Positions 38,701 through 50,074 of a DNA stretch of 64,000 nucleotides are shown one piece after another. Location: contig NC_069657.1 of assembly GCF_027244095.1 (NCBI RefSeq), positions 396,532,943-396,596,942 on the forward strand, written 5' to 3'. The notes beneath the pieces were generated by a model. The model was not told the origin of the DNA, ran no database searches, and worked only from the letters and a program-made list of their open reading frames with translations. This DNA is from Hemicordylus capensis (taxonomy: Eukaryota; Chordata; Lepidosauria; Squamata; Cordylidae). Each line of letters begins with the position of its first letter. Positions within the stretch are counted from its first letter, which is position 1. The translations under genes and the position numbers were made by a program.

Positions 38701-41700
38701 GGCTATGGAAACCAAGAACAGGCAGCAGCCATCAATTTGAAACCAGGAGGCACCAGCACTATACAGAGCGCTGAGGCTTCATGCACTGTTCCCTCTAACA
38801 GGGATTTCCAGGTGTTGTTCACTACAACTCCCAGCATCCCCAACTGCAATGGCCTTTGGCTGGGGATTATGGGAGTTGTAGTCAACAACATCTGGGAATC
38901 CCTGTTAGAGGGAACACTGGCTCCATGCTCTGACAGCCAGGCCACATATGCAGCTACTCCCTGCCCCCACATTTCCAGAGCCTAGAAGACATTTGCAAGC
39001 CATTCTCTGCACCTACAAGGGACTGTCTCTCTAACTGGAAAAAGAGGCCATGATTCTCAGAATCCCAAATTTTTGCATTTGTAGGGTGTTCTTGTGAATG
39101 TCCAGAACACATTCCTGGTGGTTAATATTCAAAAAACCTGATCCTATACATACTTACTCAGAAGCTAAGTCTCGCTGAGCAACAAGGGCTTTATCCAAAT
39201 TAGTGTGCAAAGGACTGTAGCCGAATTAACAGCTGATCCATTATGAAAACCCAAGGGAGTTTCCAAAGCAGAAAGAATGTCATATTTAACACCCTCTTAC
39301 TGACACAAGCTGACCCGTCATGTTCCCCTCACCTCCCCCTTTTCCTCCCACAAACTGCCATGGGCAGCCACAAAACATTGCAAGATATGATACCACAGAC
39401 AACTGGTTTTGAGTAAGACCCAAAGAGCGGTAGAAACAATCACTTCATTCTGATGGCAATTTCAGTGCCTTGGCCTCTTGCATTATTAGCTCATGCCACA
39501 GCAAATATGATCAAAATTCTAGAAATAACTGCTGTAAAAAAATCCCCACATCCAGTTGTATTTAAAAGTGATGCTAGCATTCAAATATTCTTCTCTCCAC
39601 AAGCTCTGAACGTATAATACCCGGTAGTGTCTCCAACTGTAAAATGTAAAATGCAGAAAATTTCAGTGCCTTGGCCTCTTGCATTATTAGCTCATGCCAC
39701 AGCAAATATGATCAAAATTCTAGAAATAACTGCTATAAAAAAATCCCCACATCCAGTTGTATTTAAAAGTGATGCTAGCATTCAAATATTCTTCTCTCCA
39801 CAAGCTCTGAACGTATAATACCCGGTAGTGTCTCCAACTGTAAAATGTAAAATGCAGAAAATTTCAGTGCCTTGGCCTCTTGCATTATTAGCTCATGCCA
39901 CAGCAAATATGATCAAAATTCTAGAAATAACTGCTGTAAAAAAATCCCCACATCCAGTTGTATTTAAAAGTGATGCTAGCATTCAAATATTCTTCTCTCC
40001 ACAAGCTCTGAACGTATAATACCCGGTAGTGTCTCCAACTGTAAAATGTAAAATGCAGAAAACTGTAAAATGCTAGCTCTGGAACAAGTAGTAAAACACA
40101 TTCCATACTACCGGATTCTGGGGAGCTCTGCAAAACCCAGAATCATAGCAAACCTGGACAGGGTGGCTTCCTCAGCTTGTAATTGATGCCATCCGTGCAA
40201 TGCCTGATACGGCAGAAGAGGTATATTCAGATTATCAAAGTTCAGTACATGCAGAGTGCAGGACTCGAATATGGGATGGCACCAGTCAAACCCTTGCTCT
40301 GCCACAAAAGCAAGTTGTGGGGGGTGGTTACCTAACAATAACCTGAGGAAAGTGATCAAAGAACATCCTGCAATTGCAGCAAAGGTTTTGCCACTGCCAT
40401 CTGGAGTGTTACTGACACAGCCACAGATTTCAGAATCTCCACCCCTCTTTCCTTGGTTGGCTTGGGCTATGTCAGACCCAGGTCCTTTCATCAAGGAGGC
40501 AGGAGGTTTCTAACCCTAACCCCCCACCCCCTGACTGGCTTATAATATTCTCAACTCGGAAATAAAGGCCACTTCAGATGTTACTGCGTTGCTCCTGGAA
40601 ATCCAAACGGCACATTCGTCTTCTGGCTCGCCACTTGAATGTAGCAGTGCCCACGTGGCTTCAGATCAGTTTAGACTGGGCTGGATCCAGACTGCTTTGG
40701 GCCGGAGCATCAGCTCTGCTACTACTAGCTCCCAGTAGGGATGTGCAGGAACCTCTTTGGAGGCCCTTTTATGGGCCTCCGAACAGGTACAAACACTGGT
40801 GGTTTGAGGGGTTCAAAGGCAGGAGTGGGACAACTTTAAGGGCAGGGGAGGGTGCACTTCTCCCTCCCTCTCCTTCCCCCTGCCAGCACTTGCTTGAAAA
40901 CCCGTCCGGCGGGGCGGCAGCATACCTCCCTGCTGCCCTAGGACGGGAAGTAGGCAGAAGTAGCGAGAGAGACAGAGAGAGAGATGCAAATGGAGCAGCA
41001 GGGAGATGCCGGACCAGTGCTGGGGTGGGGGGGAGCAGAGGGAGGGGTAAGGGCACCCTCCCACGCCCTTACAGTTGTCCCACCCCCACCTTCAAACTGG
41101 CCCCTGCCAGTTCTGTGCACAGCCCTAGCTCCCAGGCACAAGGAATAAAGCAGCCAAAGAACAGCTCTCTCCACTGGCCAGTGAGGCCCTTTCACACGCT
41201 GCGTTCTTCCCCTCCAGCTTCCTTCAGACAGGGTGCTAGTGTTATATAGGTGGTGCTCTCACTTCTGCCGGGCAGGCAACACCGGCATCAGTGCCAGGCA
41301 TAAAAGAAGCTTTCATGACTTCAACTCCCCAGAGCAACCAGGAAGTGGGATCTCACAGCTACAGCCACTGTTCCAATTCACACTGCACAGACATGCTTTT
41401 GACACACACCCCAGCCTTGCCGATAGGCTGCTCTCTGCTAGGGCAAGAGAGATCCAGGACAAAGCTTCCTTTGGCAGCCCTTTCCATTAAAGTCCTGCAG
41501 GCAACTCAAAAAGCTGGGTCTAAAGCAGCAGGAGGACAAATCCACATAGGCCTCAGCTTTCAGATGCTAATTATTTTATTGCAGAAGGCAATAAACCTTT
41601 TATGGAAATGGGAGCACAGAAACAGCCTTGAAGCAAATGCCCCTTCACCCTTCCCTTCCTTCTGTTCAGTTCTTCAGCTTTCATCTCCAGTCCTAAGATT

Positions 41701-44700
41701 CGTCCTTTCTCTAGGTACACACTCAGAATTACTTTGTAAGCAGTGTTCCCTCAAAGGTGTGTGCACGTGCATGCACTCACAAGTCCCCCCCCCCCCGTTC
41801 GCTCAGTTAATTTTAGATCCCACTCCGGCTGAATCGGGAAGGCCCCACTCTCAGTGCACATGCAGACACACTGCCTTGATACGGCCGCACAGAACAAAAC
41901 TCATTCTGCACCCAGATGGAAAAAATTAGAGGCGGCACTGTTTGTAAGGATTAGCACCTTTTAACAATCCTATCCACTCATAACCAGAGTTGTCAGGGAA
42001 TGGTAGAAGGGTGAGCTTACTCCACTGTTTTCAGGCACATGTATAAACGGAGTGCGGATTCTAACTTGTATTGGTGAGTGCAAGTTTGGACCTAGGAGGC
42101 AACTGATACTCCTGATTGGCTAGTGAGGAGCACTGGGGTATGGCCTTGCACATGGTCCTTTAAGCAACACATCCCGCTTTCAAATCCGGCTTTGAGGGAC
42201 AGCGATGCACGTCCCACACTACCACTACCAATGCTTGTGATGGATCCAGGGACTTCTGATTCAGTGGCAAGGAACATTCCCTGGGCACCTTCCTTTGCAC
42301 AGAGGGAACTGCAGGGCTGGATCCTTGCCACGGCTTAGGTCTGACCTGGGATTTTATGTCAGGCCTGGACAAATTTCCTTTGGATCTAGGAGCCAGTCCA
42401 AACATTGAGGAGCCAGACAATGGACGCTCGGCAAAATTACCAGACTTAGTGATGGACACTATGGGGTTAGGGAGAGGGCGAATGGGCTTTTCTTTATCCC
42501 CTTTACAAGTAAGATACTTAGAACAGAAACAGGGCTGCCTTGGACAAATAAATACTTGCAACACGGCAGTGCACTGTATTTCTGGTTCTGCCAGTCCCAG
42601 TTGCCAGAGGGGCATCATCACTACTTGCCATGGTTGACCAAACAATTGCCAAATTACAAGGCCTAATTAATGTTCTCCAGCTTTCACCACCAGCACAGAA
42701 AGACAACTTAAAAACAAACTAAAAACAAATTCTCAGTGGCAGCTAGTGGAAAGTGCTATGAAAAGTGGAGCCTTTCCTGGAAGACAGAGCCAAGAATGTG
42801 TAAGGGCTTGGCCACCTAATCTTTGGAGTTGACCAGCAAAAAAGGGGATGGGTGGGTGGGATGCAGACTTTCCTGCAAAGCAAGCAAAGCACATGAAGAG
42901 CAGGCAACTGCTTGGTCCTGCCAGCACAAGGTGCTGAAGCTCACATTTGAACCATGGAGCCTGATTGCATATAAATGCCCTGCATTTCTTGCAGAGAGAG
43001 AATAGGTAGCCACTTAGACAATAGTCCTCATCAGGGAACAAAATCTTAAATATTTCTGTTGTTTCCCAGGAAGTCCAGGGTTCAGAATGCACTGTTTGCT
43101 CACCTTGGAGAAACTGAAGCAGGATTGGTAATAGCCAAAGAAGCTGCTTGTTGTTTAGAGGAACTGGGGTCAGGAACCTGGTGCCCACATAAGTACAAGG
43201 AAGGTCTGTTTGTACTGTTGCCACAGAACAGAGAGATCTGGGAGCTGGTGGGAATCATGCTCGTGGCACTGAATGTTTGGTTCCTAGGCTTGCCTGTATC
43301 CTAAGGATATCTATTTAGCCAGTGGCATAGCTATAAATGAACGGGGGGCGGGGGGGGGGGAAATGTCCCTGGCCCATGAGAGAGGGAGGCACACTGACTG
43401 GGAGACAGTCCCCATTTCACTCGCCAGTCCTGCCTCCTTGACTCAGTGACAAGCTGCTGGCTCCTGATCAGAGCGTGTGGAGTATGTGATATTATTTGGA
43501 TAGCAGTAAGAGAAAGGGCATGCCAAGAACGTTTTGTTTTTCACTATAGCCATATAATTATTCTGCAGCAATAAAACACATCATGTTTCAAAATGATGGG
43601 GGGGGGGACTGGGGGCCCATCTTCACTTCTTGTCCCAGAGCCTACTTCAACCTTGCTATACCATGGGAAGTCAATTGTATAGAAATATAGAGGGGGTGGG
43701 TTTTTTGCCTCATTTCTAAAAACCAAAATCTACTACAACAAGAAGTGTCCCAATAGCAATATCCAGTAATAGATTGTGTTAAAGATCCCAAATTCTATTT
43801 TCTGTATGAAAGAGCAAAAAATCATGCTTCTCCCACAACTCCAACCCAATGACTTTTGTTACAGATCCAAGGCACAGAAATCCTAGAGCACTAGGAAATG
43901 CATACCAGAAGGAGAATGGCATCAAATTGCTGGAGACGATAAAGACTACAGAAATCTTTGGGAACATTCTGTTAAAGTTGAACATTATCTTTAAAATACC
44001 ACTGGAGAATTTCTCCACCAGAATTTCATCAGAATTATTTTTAACAAACTTTCTCTCACTTGTCCATCTACTGCAGGCCAAAAAATTGGCAAGGGCCACA
44101 TATCAAGAATGTCCATCAAGCACACTACATTGACTGCACAAAGACAGTCTCCAGCTTTAGTGAGAAATCTCCATAGATTGCACAGATTCCATAGAACCCT
44201 GCTTGGCCCCTAGTAAGTGGACAAACACTCACTTTTTAAGGTGGTGGAGGTATTGCTGCAGCCTCCCTCCCACCCCCAGACTGTGTGCCTTTTTTAAAAA
44301 AATCAAACTTTTGCTACAGAAAGTGCTTTAAGAATTTTTTTGAAAAACAGTATATAAATATTTTTAACACTACTGCTATTTCCTCCAGGGGATTTGGTTC
44401 CAAATCCTGAACACGGAAGTGTTTCCTTTCCTGTGTACTGGGAGCTCTAAAATGTGGATACCTAGATGTTGTTGGACTACATCTCCCATCACCCTGGGCT
44501 TTTGACCACTGTGGCTAGAGATGATGGGAGTTGAAGTCCAATATCATCTAGGGAGCCAAGTTTGAGAACTCCTGCTGTATACAACATTACAAACAAGAGC
44601 CCTGTAAAACCAAGGCATGAACCTAATCCTAACCACTGCCAAACATTGTTTCTATTCTGGCCCTCCAGAACACATTCAGACTTATTCTCTTAACCATCAC

Positions 44701-47700
44701 CACCAACCCAGTACTGATAGTATCCTCACATCACAGTCACTGCTGACATGCAGCTACAATGTTTTGCAATAGTTCTCCATCTTAAAACATTGATGCATCT
44801 GTGCATACTAGCAGGAAAGAGGGAGATCCAAGATGGGCAGCAGGCACAGTACCCAAGATGGGTTCCCTCACCAAGGAAACACAGTGCAGCACTAGGGTTG
44901 GTATTTCTGCCTTTCTCCTGCCAACAGACAGAGAAGAGACAGGGAAAATGTGCTCACATACGTAAGGGAAGAGAGGGGAGGATGCTTGGAGAAGCAGCTG
45001 CACACACCCATCCTTGCTTACTACATTTGAATCTACACAAGCATACTTTAGAAGAGTGTCAACTTTACTTTTGACCACATGGCTTGTGTGTACAAAAGGC
45101 AGGATAAAGTTAATTAATCTGCTTTAAATCATGTTTCAAAATTATGAGGATTTCAATTTCATCCTTCATTTATTAGAAGCTCAAGGAACCAGATAGTATC
45201 CCATTCAAGCAAAGCCCTTGAACATCACCTTAATTTTACTCCATCAAAATGAAGGTAATACTATGGGCAATTTCCACAACTGCTTTCTCCACCCATCTAC
45301 AGGAATGGAGAACACTGAATAATCAGAACCAAAGTGTCTGAACTCACATCTCATTGCTCTAATTCAAAGAGGCCAGTGTATCAGAACAATGTACCCCAAA
45401 TACCAGTATCAGCTTTGGTTTGATTCACTGTTTCTTGTTAGAACACAAATAAAAAAATGAACACAAAACACTCACACAAACACAAGTGTTTCCTACTCTA
45501 GGTAGATTATTTTGGAATTTTGCAATAGTCCCACATGCTTTAGCAACATCTGATATGCCAATGATGACCTTTACATATCAGAATTCTATCATGCCTCATG
45601 CTTTTTATCGAGCTTAATATAACATGCTTCATGACAAGTAAGTTTCAGAATCTTTCAGATGAAGCTGCAAGAGCCATTCAGTGGGGTGAAGGCAAATCAT
45701 TTTCTGCACTTCACATAAGCACATATCAGTATCAATCCAAACATAAGAGTATTTTTCTTACTATTCAGATTTTGGCTGAATAGGAAGAGGAAAAGGTCTT
45801 ATGTTTAGCATGCAAAGTCCCACCCAGTATCATCCAATAAAAGTGTTTTGGAGCGAGAAAATTATTTCCCTTCCAGCTTTTATGTCATAGCCACCCTGAT
45901 CCAGGCAAGCAGGCATTAATGGAATATTACAGGATGGTCTTTGCTTTGTTGGTTCTGGTGCAGAACGTGTATTAAAAGCTGTCAGGGTAACATTGTCCCT
46001 GTTGGTGCTTCAGGACCTTTCAGGGCATTTGATGTCACTGACCATGCAGTATTGTTAGAACAAATAAGCAGATCTGTAAGGTAATTTCCCTTATGTGGAT
46101 TTCTCTTTTCAATTACACAATATCAGAAGATGGAGATGATAACTTACTTGCTGTTTCAGAGCTTACCTGTGGGGTTACATGGGGTTTCATCTTATCACCT
46201 GTTCTATTTCACAACTAGTGGAAGATTGGAATTCATAATTTGCAGATTTGGAGTGTCACCTACACCCTCATCATGACACTCAGATCTATCTTTCATTTTC
46301 ATCTAATCCAGGAGCAGTGGACTCAGTCCAGAACCTGGAGGCTATTTTGGCACAAACGAGGACAAACCACAAGGTGAACAAAACTGAGGGATTTATAGTA
46401 GTGGTTCATGAGATTTGGACTGGTGTGTGTGTGTTGATCTGGGGTCTATTTTAAAAGGGATTTCATTTTCCCTAAAAGAACAGATCTTGGGAGTACTCCT
46501 GAACCTGACTTTGCTTCTGAACAGCCAGCGTGGTGTAGTGGTTAGAGTGCTGGACAAGGATCGGGGAGACCCGAGTTCAAATCCCCATTCAGCCATGATA
46601 CTAGCTGGGTGACTCTGGGCCAGTCACTTCTCTCAGCCTAACCTACTTCACAGGGTTGTTGTGAGAAGAAACTTAAGTATATAGTACACAGCTCTGGGCT
46701 CCTTGGAGGAAGAGCGGGATATAAATGTAAAAAATAATTAAATAATAAAACAGCCCATCTTCTCACTGTAGTAAGACACTGAGAGCATGCAGTGTGACAC
46801 TTGTGGCCTGTTGCATTGGTTTTCAGTTTCCGGAGACAACTGAAGGGGCAGGCAACTATCTATGAGGCACAGGTGATTTTTTTTAAACTTCTTCCTGCAA
46901 GCCACTTAATTTCTTCAAGTATAGTCCTGCTCCATTGTCCATCAAATTGTGAAATGAAATTCATGACAGTTAAGAGCAGAGCTTTTTCACTCAAGCTATA
47001 GAACCTCCTCTCAAAAATGACAAATACTTAAGCCCATCTCTGCAGATTTTTTAAGAGAAGAAGGTAACAATGCTTTTGTTTTGCTAGGTTTGCGAGAGGG
47101 AGTCGATTTTTTAAAAAAACTTCTATTTTGAATTTATTTTAAAGATATTGAACTGTTTAGTATAGGCAACTATTTTGGGGCTCTTTCTGAAAGGAGAAAA
47201 AGGGAATGTAAATGCATTAAATGTATATTCCATACAGTAAGATCCTCACAATCAGTAATAAAAGTGTACTGTACTGCAATCTTATCTTTTTTTACAATTG
47301 GAATATACTCAACATAACCTGATGACGTGTTAAGACATAATGTGGTCCAACTGGTCAAGTGCTATGCTTTGAACCAAAAGATCTTTAATAGACTGGAAAG
47401 CCTTAGGCAAGTGATACTCCATAGACAAAAACTGGTGATCTACCTCACAAGGTTATTGTAAGAACACATGAAATATGGAAATGACATTATCAGACCTGAG
47501 CTTTACAGACAGCTGGCTAACAATATAACTTACTATTCCAAAAGCACTTTAACCTGCCCTTTAAGTGTTCAATCAGAATGCTCCATGAGCAACAAAAGGC
47601 TTTCCTCGCTTTTTTGATGCATGCTTGTTTGAAGGGGCTGCAAGTCTTACTTTGCTCACATTGTGCTAGATACACAATAATGTACCAGATACACAATAAC

Positions 47701-49142
47701 TGGATTCACAATCCTGAAGTAGCTCCCAATTCAGATTGTGTATTTAGAATTGCTAATGGGAGATCTTTGGTCTGAAAAGCAGTCTCTAAATATGTGAGCA
47801 AGAATTCCCACCCTCCCCATAGGTATACCTGGACAGAGGAAAAGAACTATCCTTCACCCATTATAGTCAAATCAGCTGTGATTATAAATGGGTAAAAAGC
47901 ATAAGAGATAATTAACTTGCATTAAACATTTTGAATATGTCATTAAAGATATTAGTTTCAGATAAATTAATCCAGAGTTTTACTATATGTGATCCACTGG
48001 ATAAAATACTAAGGGGATGTCAGTTCTACTGTGCTTTGCCATATAAATGGGCCTCTTTTCTTGCTTGCCCTCACAACAATCCTGTGAGATGGGTCATTAC
48101 TAGTCACTCCTTTCCTCACACTGGGTAACCCAAAGCTGAGAGAGAATGACTTACTAAATTAGCGACAATGACTTGCTAAGGGGCCCGGTTGAGCAAGCCA
48201 TTCTCTTTCAGCTTCAGGTTACCCAGTGTGAGGAAACAAATGACTAGTAATGACCTACCTCACAGGATTGTTGTGAGGGCAAGCAAGAAAAGAGGCCCAT
48301 TTATATGGCAAAGCAAGGCCCACTGATTTCAACAAGACTTCGTTCAAAGTAAATAAACCTAGGAAAGGAAAGGTTGTGCTGTCGAGTCGGTGTCGACTCC
48401 TGGCGACCACAGAGCCCCGTGGCTGTCTTTGGTAGAATACAGGAGAGATTTACCATTGCCTCCTCCCACGCAGTGTGAGATGATGGCTTCCAGCATCTCC
48501 CTATATCGCAGCTGCCCAATATAGGAGTTTCCCATCGTCTGGCAAACATACCCGCGGGGATTCGAACCAGCAACCTTTTGCTCCCTAGGCAGGTGGCTTC
48601 CCCCCTGCACCATTAGGTGGCTAAAAGGTGGCTAAATAAACCTAGAACAGCCCCCAAACATGCTGCACAGCAGAGAAGTTAAAACCTCGCATCTGTTGCC
48701 CCTAAACCAAGGAGCAGATGTTATACGGCGTCCTCCTGAAGATCGTTGCACGGCGGGATTCCTCCAGGCTTATTGCAACTCCTCAGCTACCAACTTCTCT
48801 GGGCTAGGCAAGCAGGGCACGTCGACCCCCTTGAGAGGGGAGAGAAGCGTCTCCCTCCGCTCCCCCCCCCCACGCCCGACGGGCCCCCCCCATGTCGAGA
48901 GGCCCCTCTTTCCCTTCCCCGCCGCCACCCGAGCTCCGTGGGGACCCTCCTCCTCCTCCTCCTCCTCCTGCCGCCCCTTCCTTCGGGGCTCTGGGCTGGC
49001 CCCGCTGCTGCGCTCGCCCTCTCGCCACCGGGCCGAGAGATCCCAGACCGGCACCGCGTCCTCGGCCTCAACGCGGCGGCCTCTCCCTCACCCGCCCATC
49101 CCCGCAGGCTCGGCGTCCCGACGCAGCCCACCTGCGGCCCAT
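34826..49142 (-). CDS. SLC35B2: Golgi PAPS transporter 1
   Basis: SLC35B2 (PAPST1) carries the sulfate donor PAPS from cytosol into the Golgi lumen for sulfation of proteoglycans and other products. Four coding exons on the minus strand (49132-49142, 37962-38155, 37230-37390, 34826-35764) join in frame to 434 residues, against 432 in human. The N-terminus [19 protein letters not shown] is a signal or first membrane segment, then [19 protein letters not shown]. The UAA/NST transporter core has [52 protein letters not shown] and [18 protein letters not shown]. It ends [13 protein letters not shown], like the human VQKV end. All introns are GT-AG. The gene is tail to tail with HSP90AB1. The start in the tiny first exon is inferred from frame, Kozak context CACCATGG and CpG island. 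Confidence 0.94.
35765..37229 (-). other. SLC35B2: SLC35B2 intron 3
   Basis: GT-AG intron of 1465 bases. I recognise no named repeat in it. Confidence 0.8.
37230..37390 (-). CDS. SLC35B2: SLC35B2 coding exon 3, residues 69-122
   Basis: Reads [20 protein letters not shown] to [10 protein letters not shown], matching the human loop GRGLCFPLVKACVFGNE and the next membrane segment. Acceptor CTTTTTAG, donor GTAAAT. Confidence 0.95.
37391..37961 (-). other. SLC35B2: SLC35B2 intron 2
   Basis: GT-AG intron of 571 bases. A GACA/GAGA microsatellite lies at about 37864-37887. Confidence 0.8.
37962..38155 (-). CDS. SLC35B2: SLC35B2 coding exon 2, residues 4-68
   Basis: Reads [30 protein letters not shown], then [20 protein letters not shown] and [13 protein letters not shown], matching human [20 protein letters not shown]. 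Acceptor CTTGTCAG, donor GTAAGA. It has no in-frame ATG near its start, so translation must begin upstream. Confidence 0.94.
38784..38919. mobile_element. Palindromic hAT-type MITE
   Basis: The ends are CACTGTTCCCTCTAACAGGG and the inverse CCCTGTTAGAGGGAACACTG. The element is one hairpin, with the arms meeting near 38852. Flanking 8-mers are GCTTCATG (38776-38783) and GCTCCATG (38920-38927), a target duplication with one change. Confidence 0.85.
39461..40063. repeat. 201-bp unit, three tandem copies
   Basis: The landmark TTCAGTGCCTTGGCCTCTTG occurs at 39461, 39662 and 39863, an exact 201-base period. I see one difference between copies (CTGCTATAAA against CTGCTGTAAA), so the triplication is recent. 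It lies in SLC35B2 intron 1. The two short open frames repeated in it are a consequence of the repeat and not genes. Confidence 0.93.
40736..41127. mobile_element. hAT-type element with exact 8-bp target duplication
   Basis: The ends are TAGGGATGTGCAGGAAC and the inverse GTTCTGTGCACAGCCCTA. The duplication GCTCCCAG is exact (40728-40735 and 41128-41135). It shares internal modules with the palindromes at 4980-6261 and 50590-50784, for example GGCAGCATACCTCCCTGCTG. It has no transposase. Confidence 0.9.
41741..41940. mobile_element. hAT-type element, 200 bp
   Basis: The ends are CAGTGTTCCCTCAAA and the inverse TTAGAGGCGGCACTG. The duplication TTTGTAAG is exact (41733-41740 and 41941-41948). 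The body has a poly-C tract and the GCTCAGTTAATTTTAGATCC module, also found reversed at 18060-18240. Confidence 0.87.
44260..44372 (+). repeat. Short retroposon tail
   Basis: GAAAAACAGTATATAAATAT matches the terminal part of reptile LINE/SINE tails, as at 55383-55403. Only about 100 bases are present. Confidence 0.4.
44455..44575. repeat. Palindromic MITE
   Basis: GTTGTTGGACTACATCTCCC pairs with GGGAGTTGAAGTCCAATATC across a short centre near 44510. The same hairpin type recurs at 38784-38919 and 54690-54800. Terminal repeats and target duplication are not clear here. Confidence 0.6.
45950..47010 (+). repeat. L2-clade LINE relic, split by a SINE
   Basis: Degraded L2 coding pieces appear in order: [13 protein letters not shown] (about 46030), [14 protein letters not shown] (about 46274-46310), [13 protein letters not shown] (about 46483-46518), then after the SINE a C-terminal piece with SRAFSLKL (about 46975). 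Frames are broken many times. The SINE 46523-46745 inserted later. Confidence 0.75.
46523..46745 (+). repeat. Sauria SINE
   Basis: A well-preserved copy: head AGCCAGCGTGGTGTAGTGG, B box GAGTTCAAATCCCC, body GGGTGACTCTGGGCCAGTCA, tail GGAAGAGCGGGATATAAATG and an A/T run. It is the most intact Sauria SINE in the window and the best single clue to a squamate host. Confidence 0.88.
47011..48031. other. SLC35B2 intron 1 part, nothing recognised
   Basis: About 1 kb without an exon, a named repeat or clear secondary structure. Confidence 0.45.
48032..48315. repeat. Long inverted repeat (foldback)
   Basis: The left arm from GCTTTGCCATATAAATGGGC (48032) pairs with the right arm ending GCCCATTTATATGGCAAAGC (48315). 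Each arm is about 125 bases and the loop is about 35 bases. The arms contain the SINE-like CACAACAATCCTGTGAGATG. Arm identity is high. Confidence 0.85.
48369..48632 (-). repeat. tRNA-derived SINE (squamate type)
   Basis: This reversed copy runs from TGTCGAGTCGGTGTCGACTC to the tRNA-like head GGGATTCGAACCAGCAACC and GCACCATTAGGTGG. It is nearly full length and ends about 500 bases from the SLC35B2 start codon, downstream of it in intron 1. Confidence 0.8.
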
Positions 49143-49460
49143 GGTGCCCCCCGGCCAGTGCGCGCTGCTCCCCCCTCCGTTCCGCTTCTTCGAGGCCGGC
49201 CGCACCTCCCTCCCGGCACTTCAGGGCCAGGAACCGGCCGTTCGCCCCGGCTAGACGGGGACTTAGGCTTCCCACAGCGCCGCCCGGCGGTCCGGAGGCC
49301 GCCAGTAAAGGGTTCCGCTTGGAGGAAGGGGGAAGACAAAGCGGGACAAAAGCAAACACGCTCCCGCCCATGCCTGCGTTCGGCGGGCGCCGGGCGGGCA
49401 ATGAGAAGCGGGGGCAAGGGCGAGGCTGGCAACTGTGCTTGGTCTCCAGGGCTTAGAATG
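48690..49460. promoter_or_regulatory. SLC35B2: CpG island promoter of SLC35B2
   Basis: A dense CpG cluster holds the 11-base first coding segment of SLC35B2 (49132-49142, minus strand). Transcription should start to its right, between about 49150 and 49450, but no TATA box is evident. A CTC-triplet microsatellite lies at 48950-48970. Frames of 200 to 280 codons on both strands are composition artefacts. Confidence 0.8.
49132..49142 (-). CDS. SLC35B2: SLC35B2 first coding segment, residues 1-3 plus 2 bases
   Basis: ATGGGCCGCAG precedes the donor GTGGGC. Joined to exon 2 it reads MGRRFCLALA in the proper frame. Context CACCATGG is a strong start. No other ATG I checked in the island combines a donor of the right phase with CpG context this well. 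Confidence 0.75.
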
Positions 49461-49609
49461 CTGGAGCTTTGTCGAAAGGCACATATTGGAAATCTGATGT
49501 GAAGTTAAAATAAAGAGTGCCTCCACGCATGGACAGAGTATTTTCCCTTCATGCTGATGAAGCCCTGGTCTTGAGGTAGCAAGCGTGACTTGTTCCCTTT
49601 GCTTCGCAC

Positions 49610-49765
49610 GGTCCGCCCTCTTAGAGACTACATGTTTGAGCCCTCTAAAGTGGATGGATCCGCTCTGGGAAGAGAAGATTGCAAGTTCCCTCCCAGTCCC
49701 TGGCATCTCCAAGAGAGGGCTGAGAAAGATTCCTGCCTGCAACCTTGGAGACAATGGATGGTGGA
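49610..49765 (+). repeat. SINE-like fragment
   Basis: CCCTGGCATCTCCAAGAGAG and GATTCCTGCCTGCAACCTTG belong to the SINE core also seen at 10370-10560 and 22530-22690. Confidence 0.5.
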
Positions 49766-50074
49766 GGCTCCATAGATTCGAGTTTTGGGCGGTACAGAAG
49801 TGTGTGAAATAATAATAATCCACACTTTGCCTTGATCTTTCAGTTGGACATTGGGCTGGGGAGGGATGCATCCAGGGAGACATTCAACAGGTGCAGCTTC
49901 GCTAATCATTTCCTAGAGATGCCTCTGATGTTTCTGCCAGATGTCTCTCTGATCAAGGCAAAGTGTGGGTGCATGGAGCCGCATTTCTAAAGCCATCATC
50001 ATACACCAGACTGCACAAAGTCTTTACAGCTTCTATGGCATGGATGTTAAGATAGGCACCTTAACTTGCAATTT

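Larger units (their letters stand above)
38156..49131 (-). other. SLC35B2: SLC35B2 intron 1, repeat-expanded
   Basis: An 11-kb GT-AG intron between the 11-base first coding segment and exon 2. It carries three complete hAT elements, a 201-bp triplication, an L2 relic with a nested SINE, a foldback and a SINE. Long parts, such as 42000-44440 and 44580-45900, show nothing I recognise. Confidence 0.8.

Noticed and set aside
39627-40019. Two nearly identical 63-codon frames
   Set aside because: They are the same frame repeated by the 201-bp triplication, without domain or splice context.
40578-41249. A 223-codon open frame
   Set aside because: It runs straight through the hAT element 40736-41127 and both of its target duplications.
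43321-43375. Possible hAT end CAGTGGCATAGC
   Set aside because: No matching right end or target duplication was found.
48660-49502. Open frames of 200-280 codons on both strands in the CpG island
   Set aside because: Stops are rare in GC-rich DNA; the frames overlap on both strands, have low-complexity Pro/Arg/Gly content and no domain. The real coding content is the 11-base SLC35B2 start.
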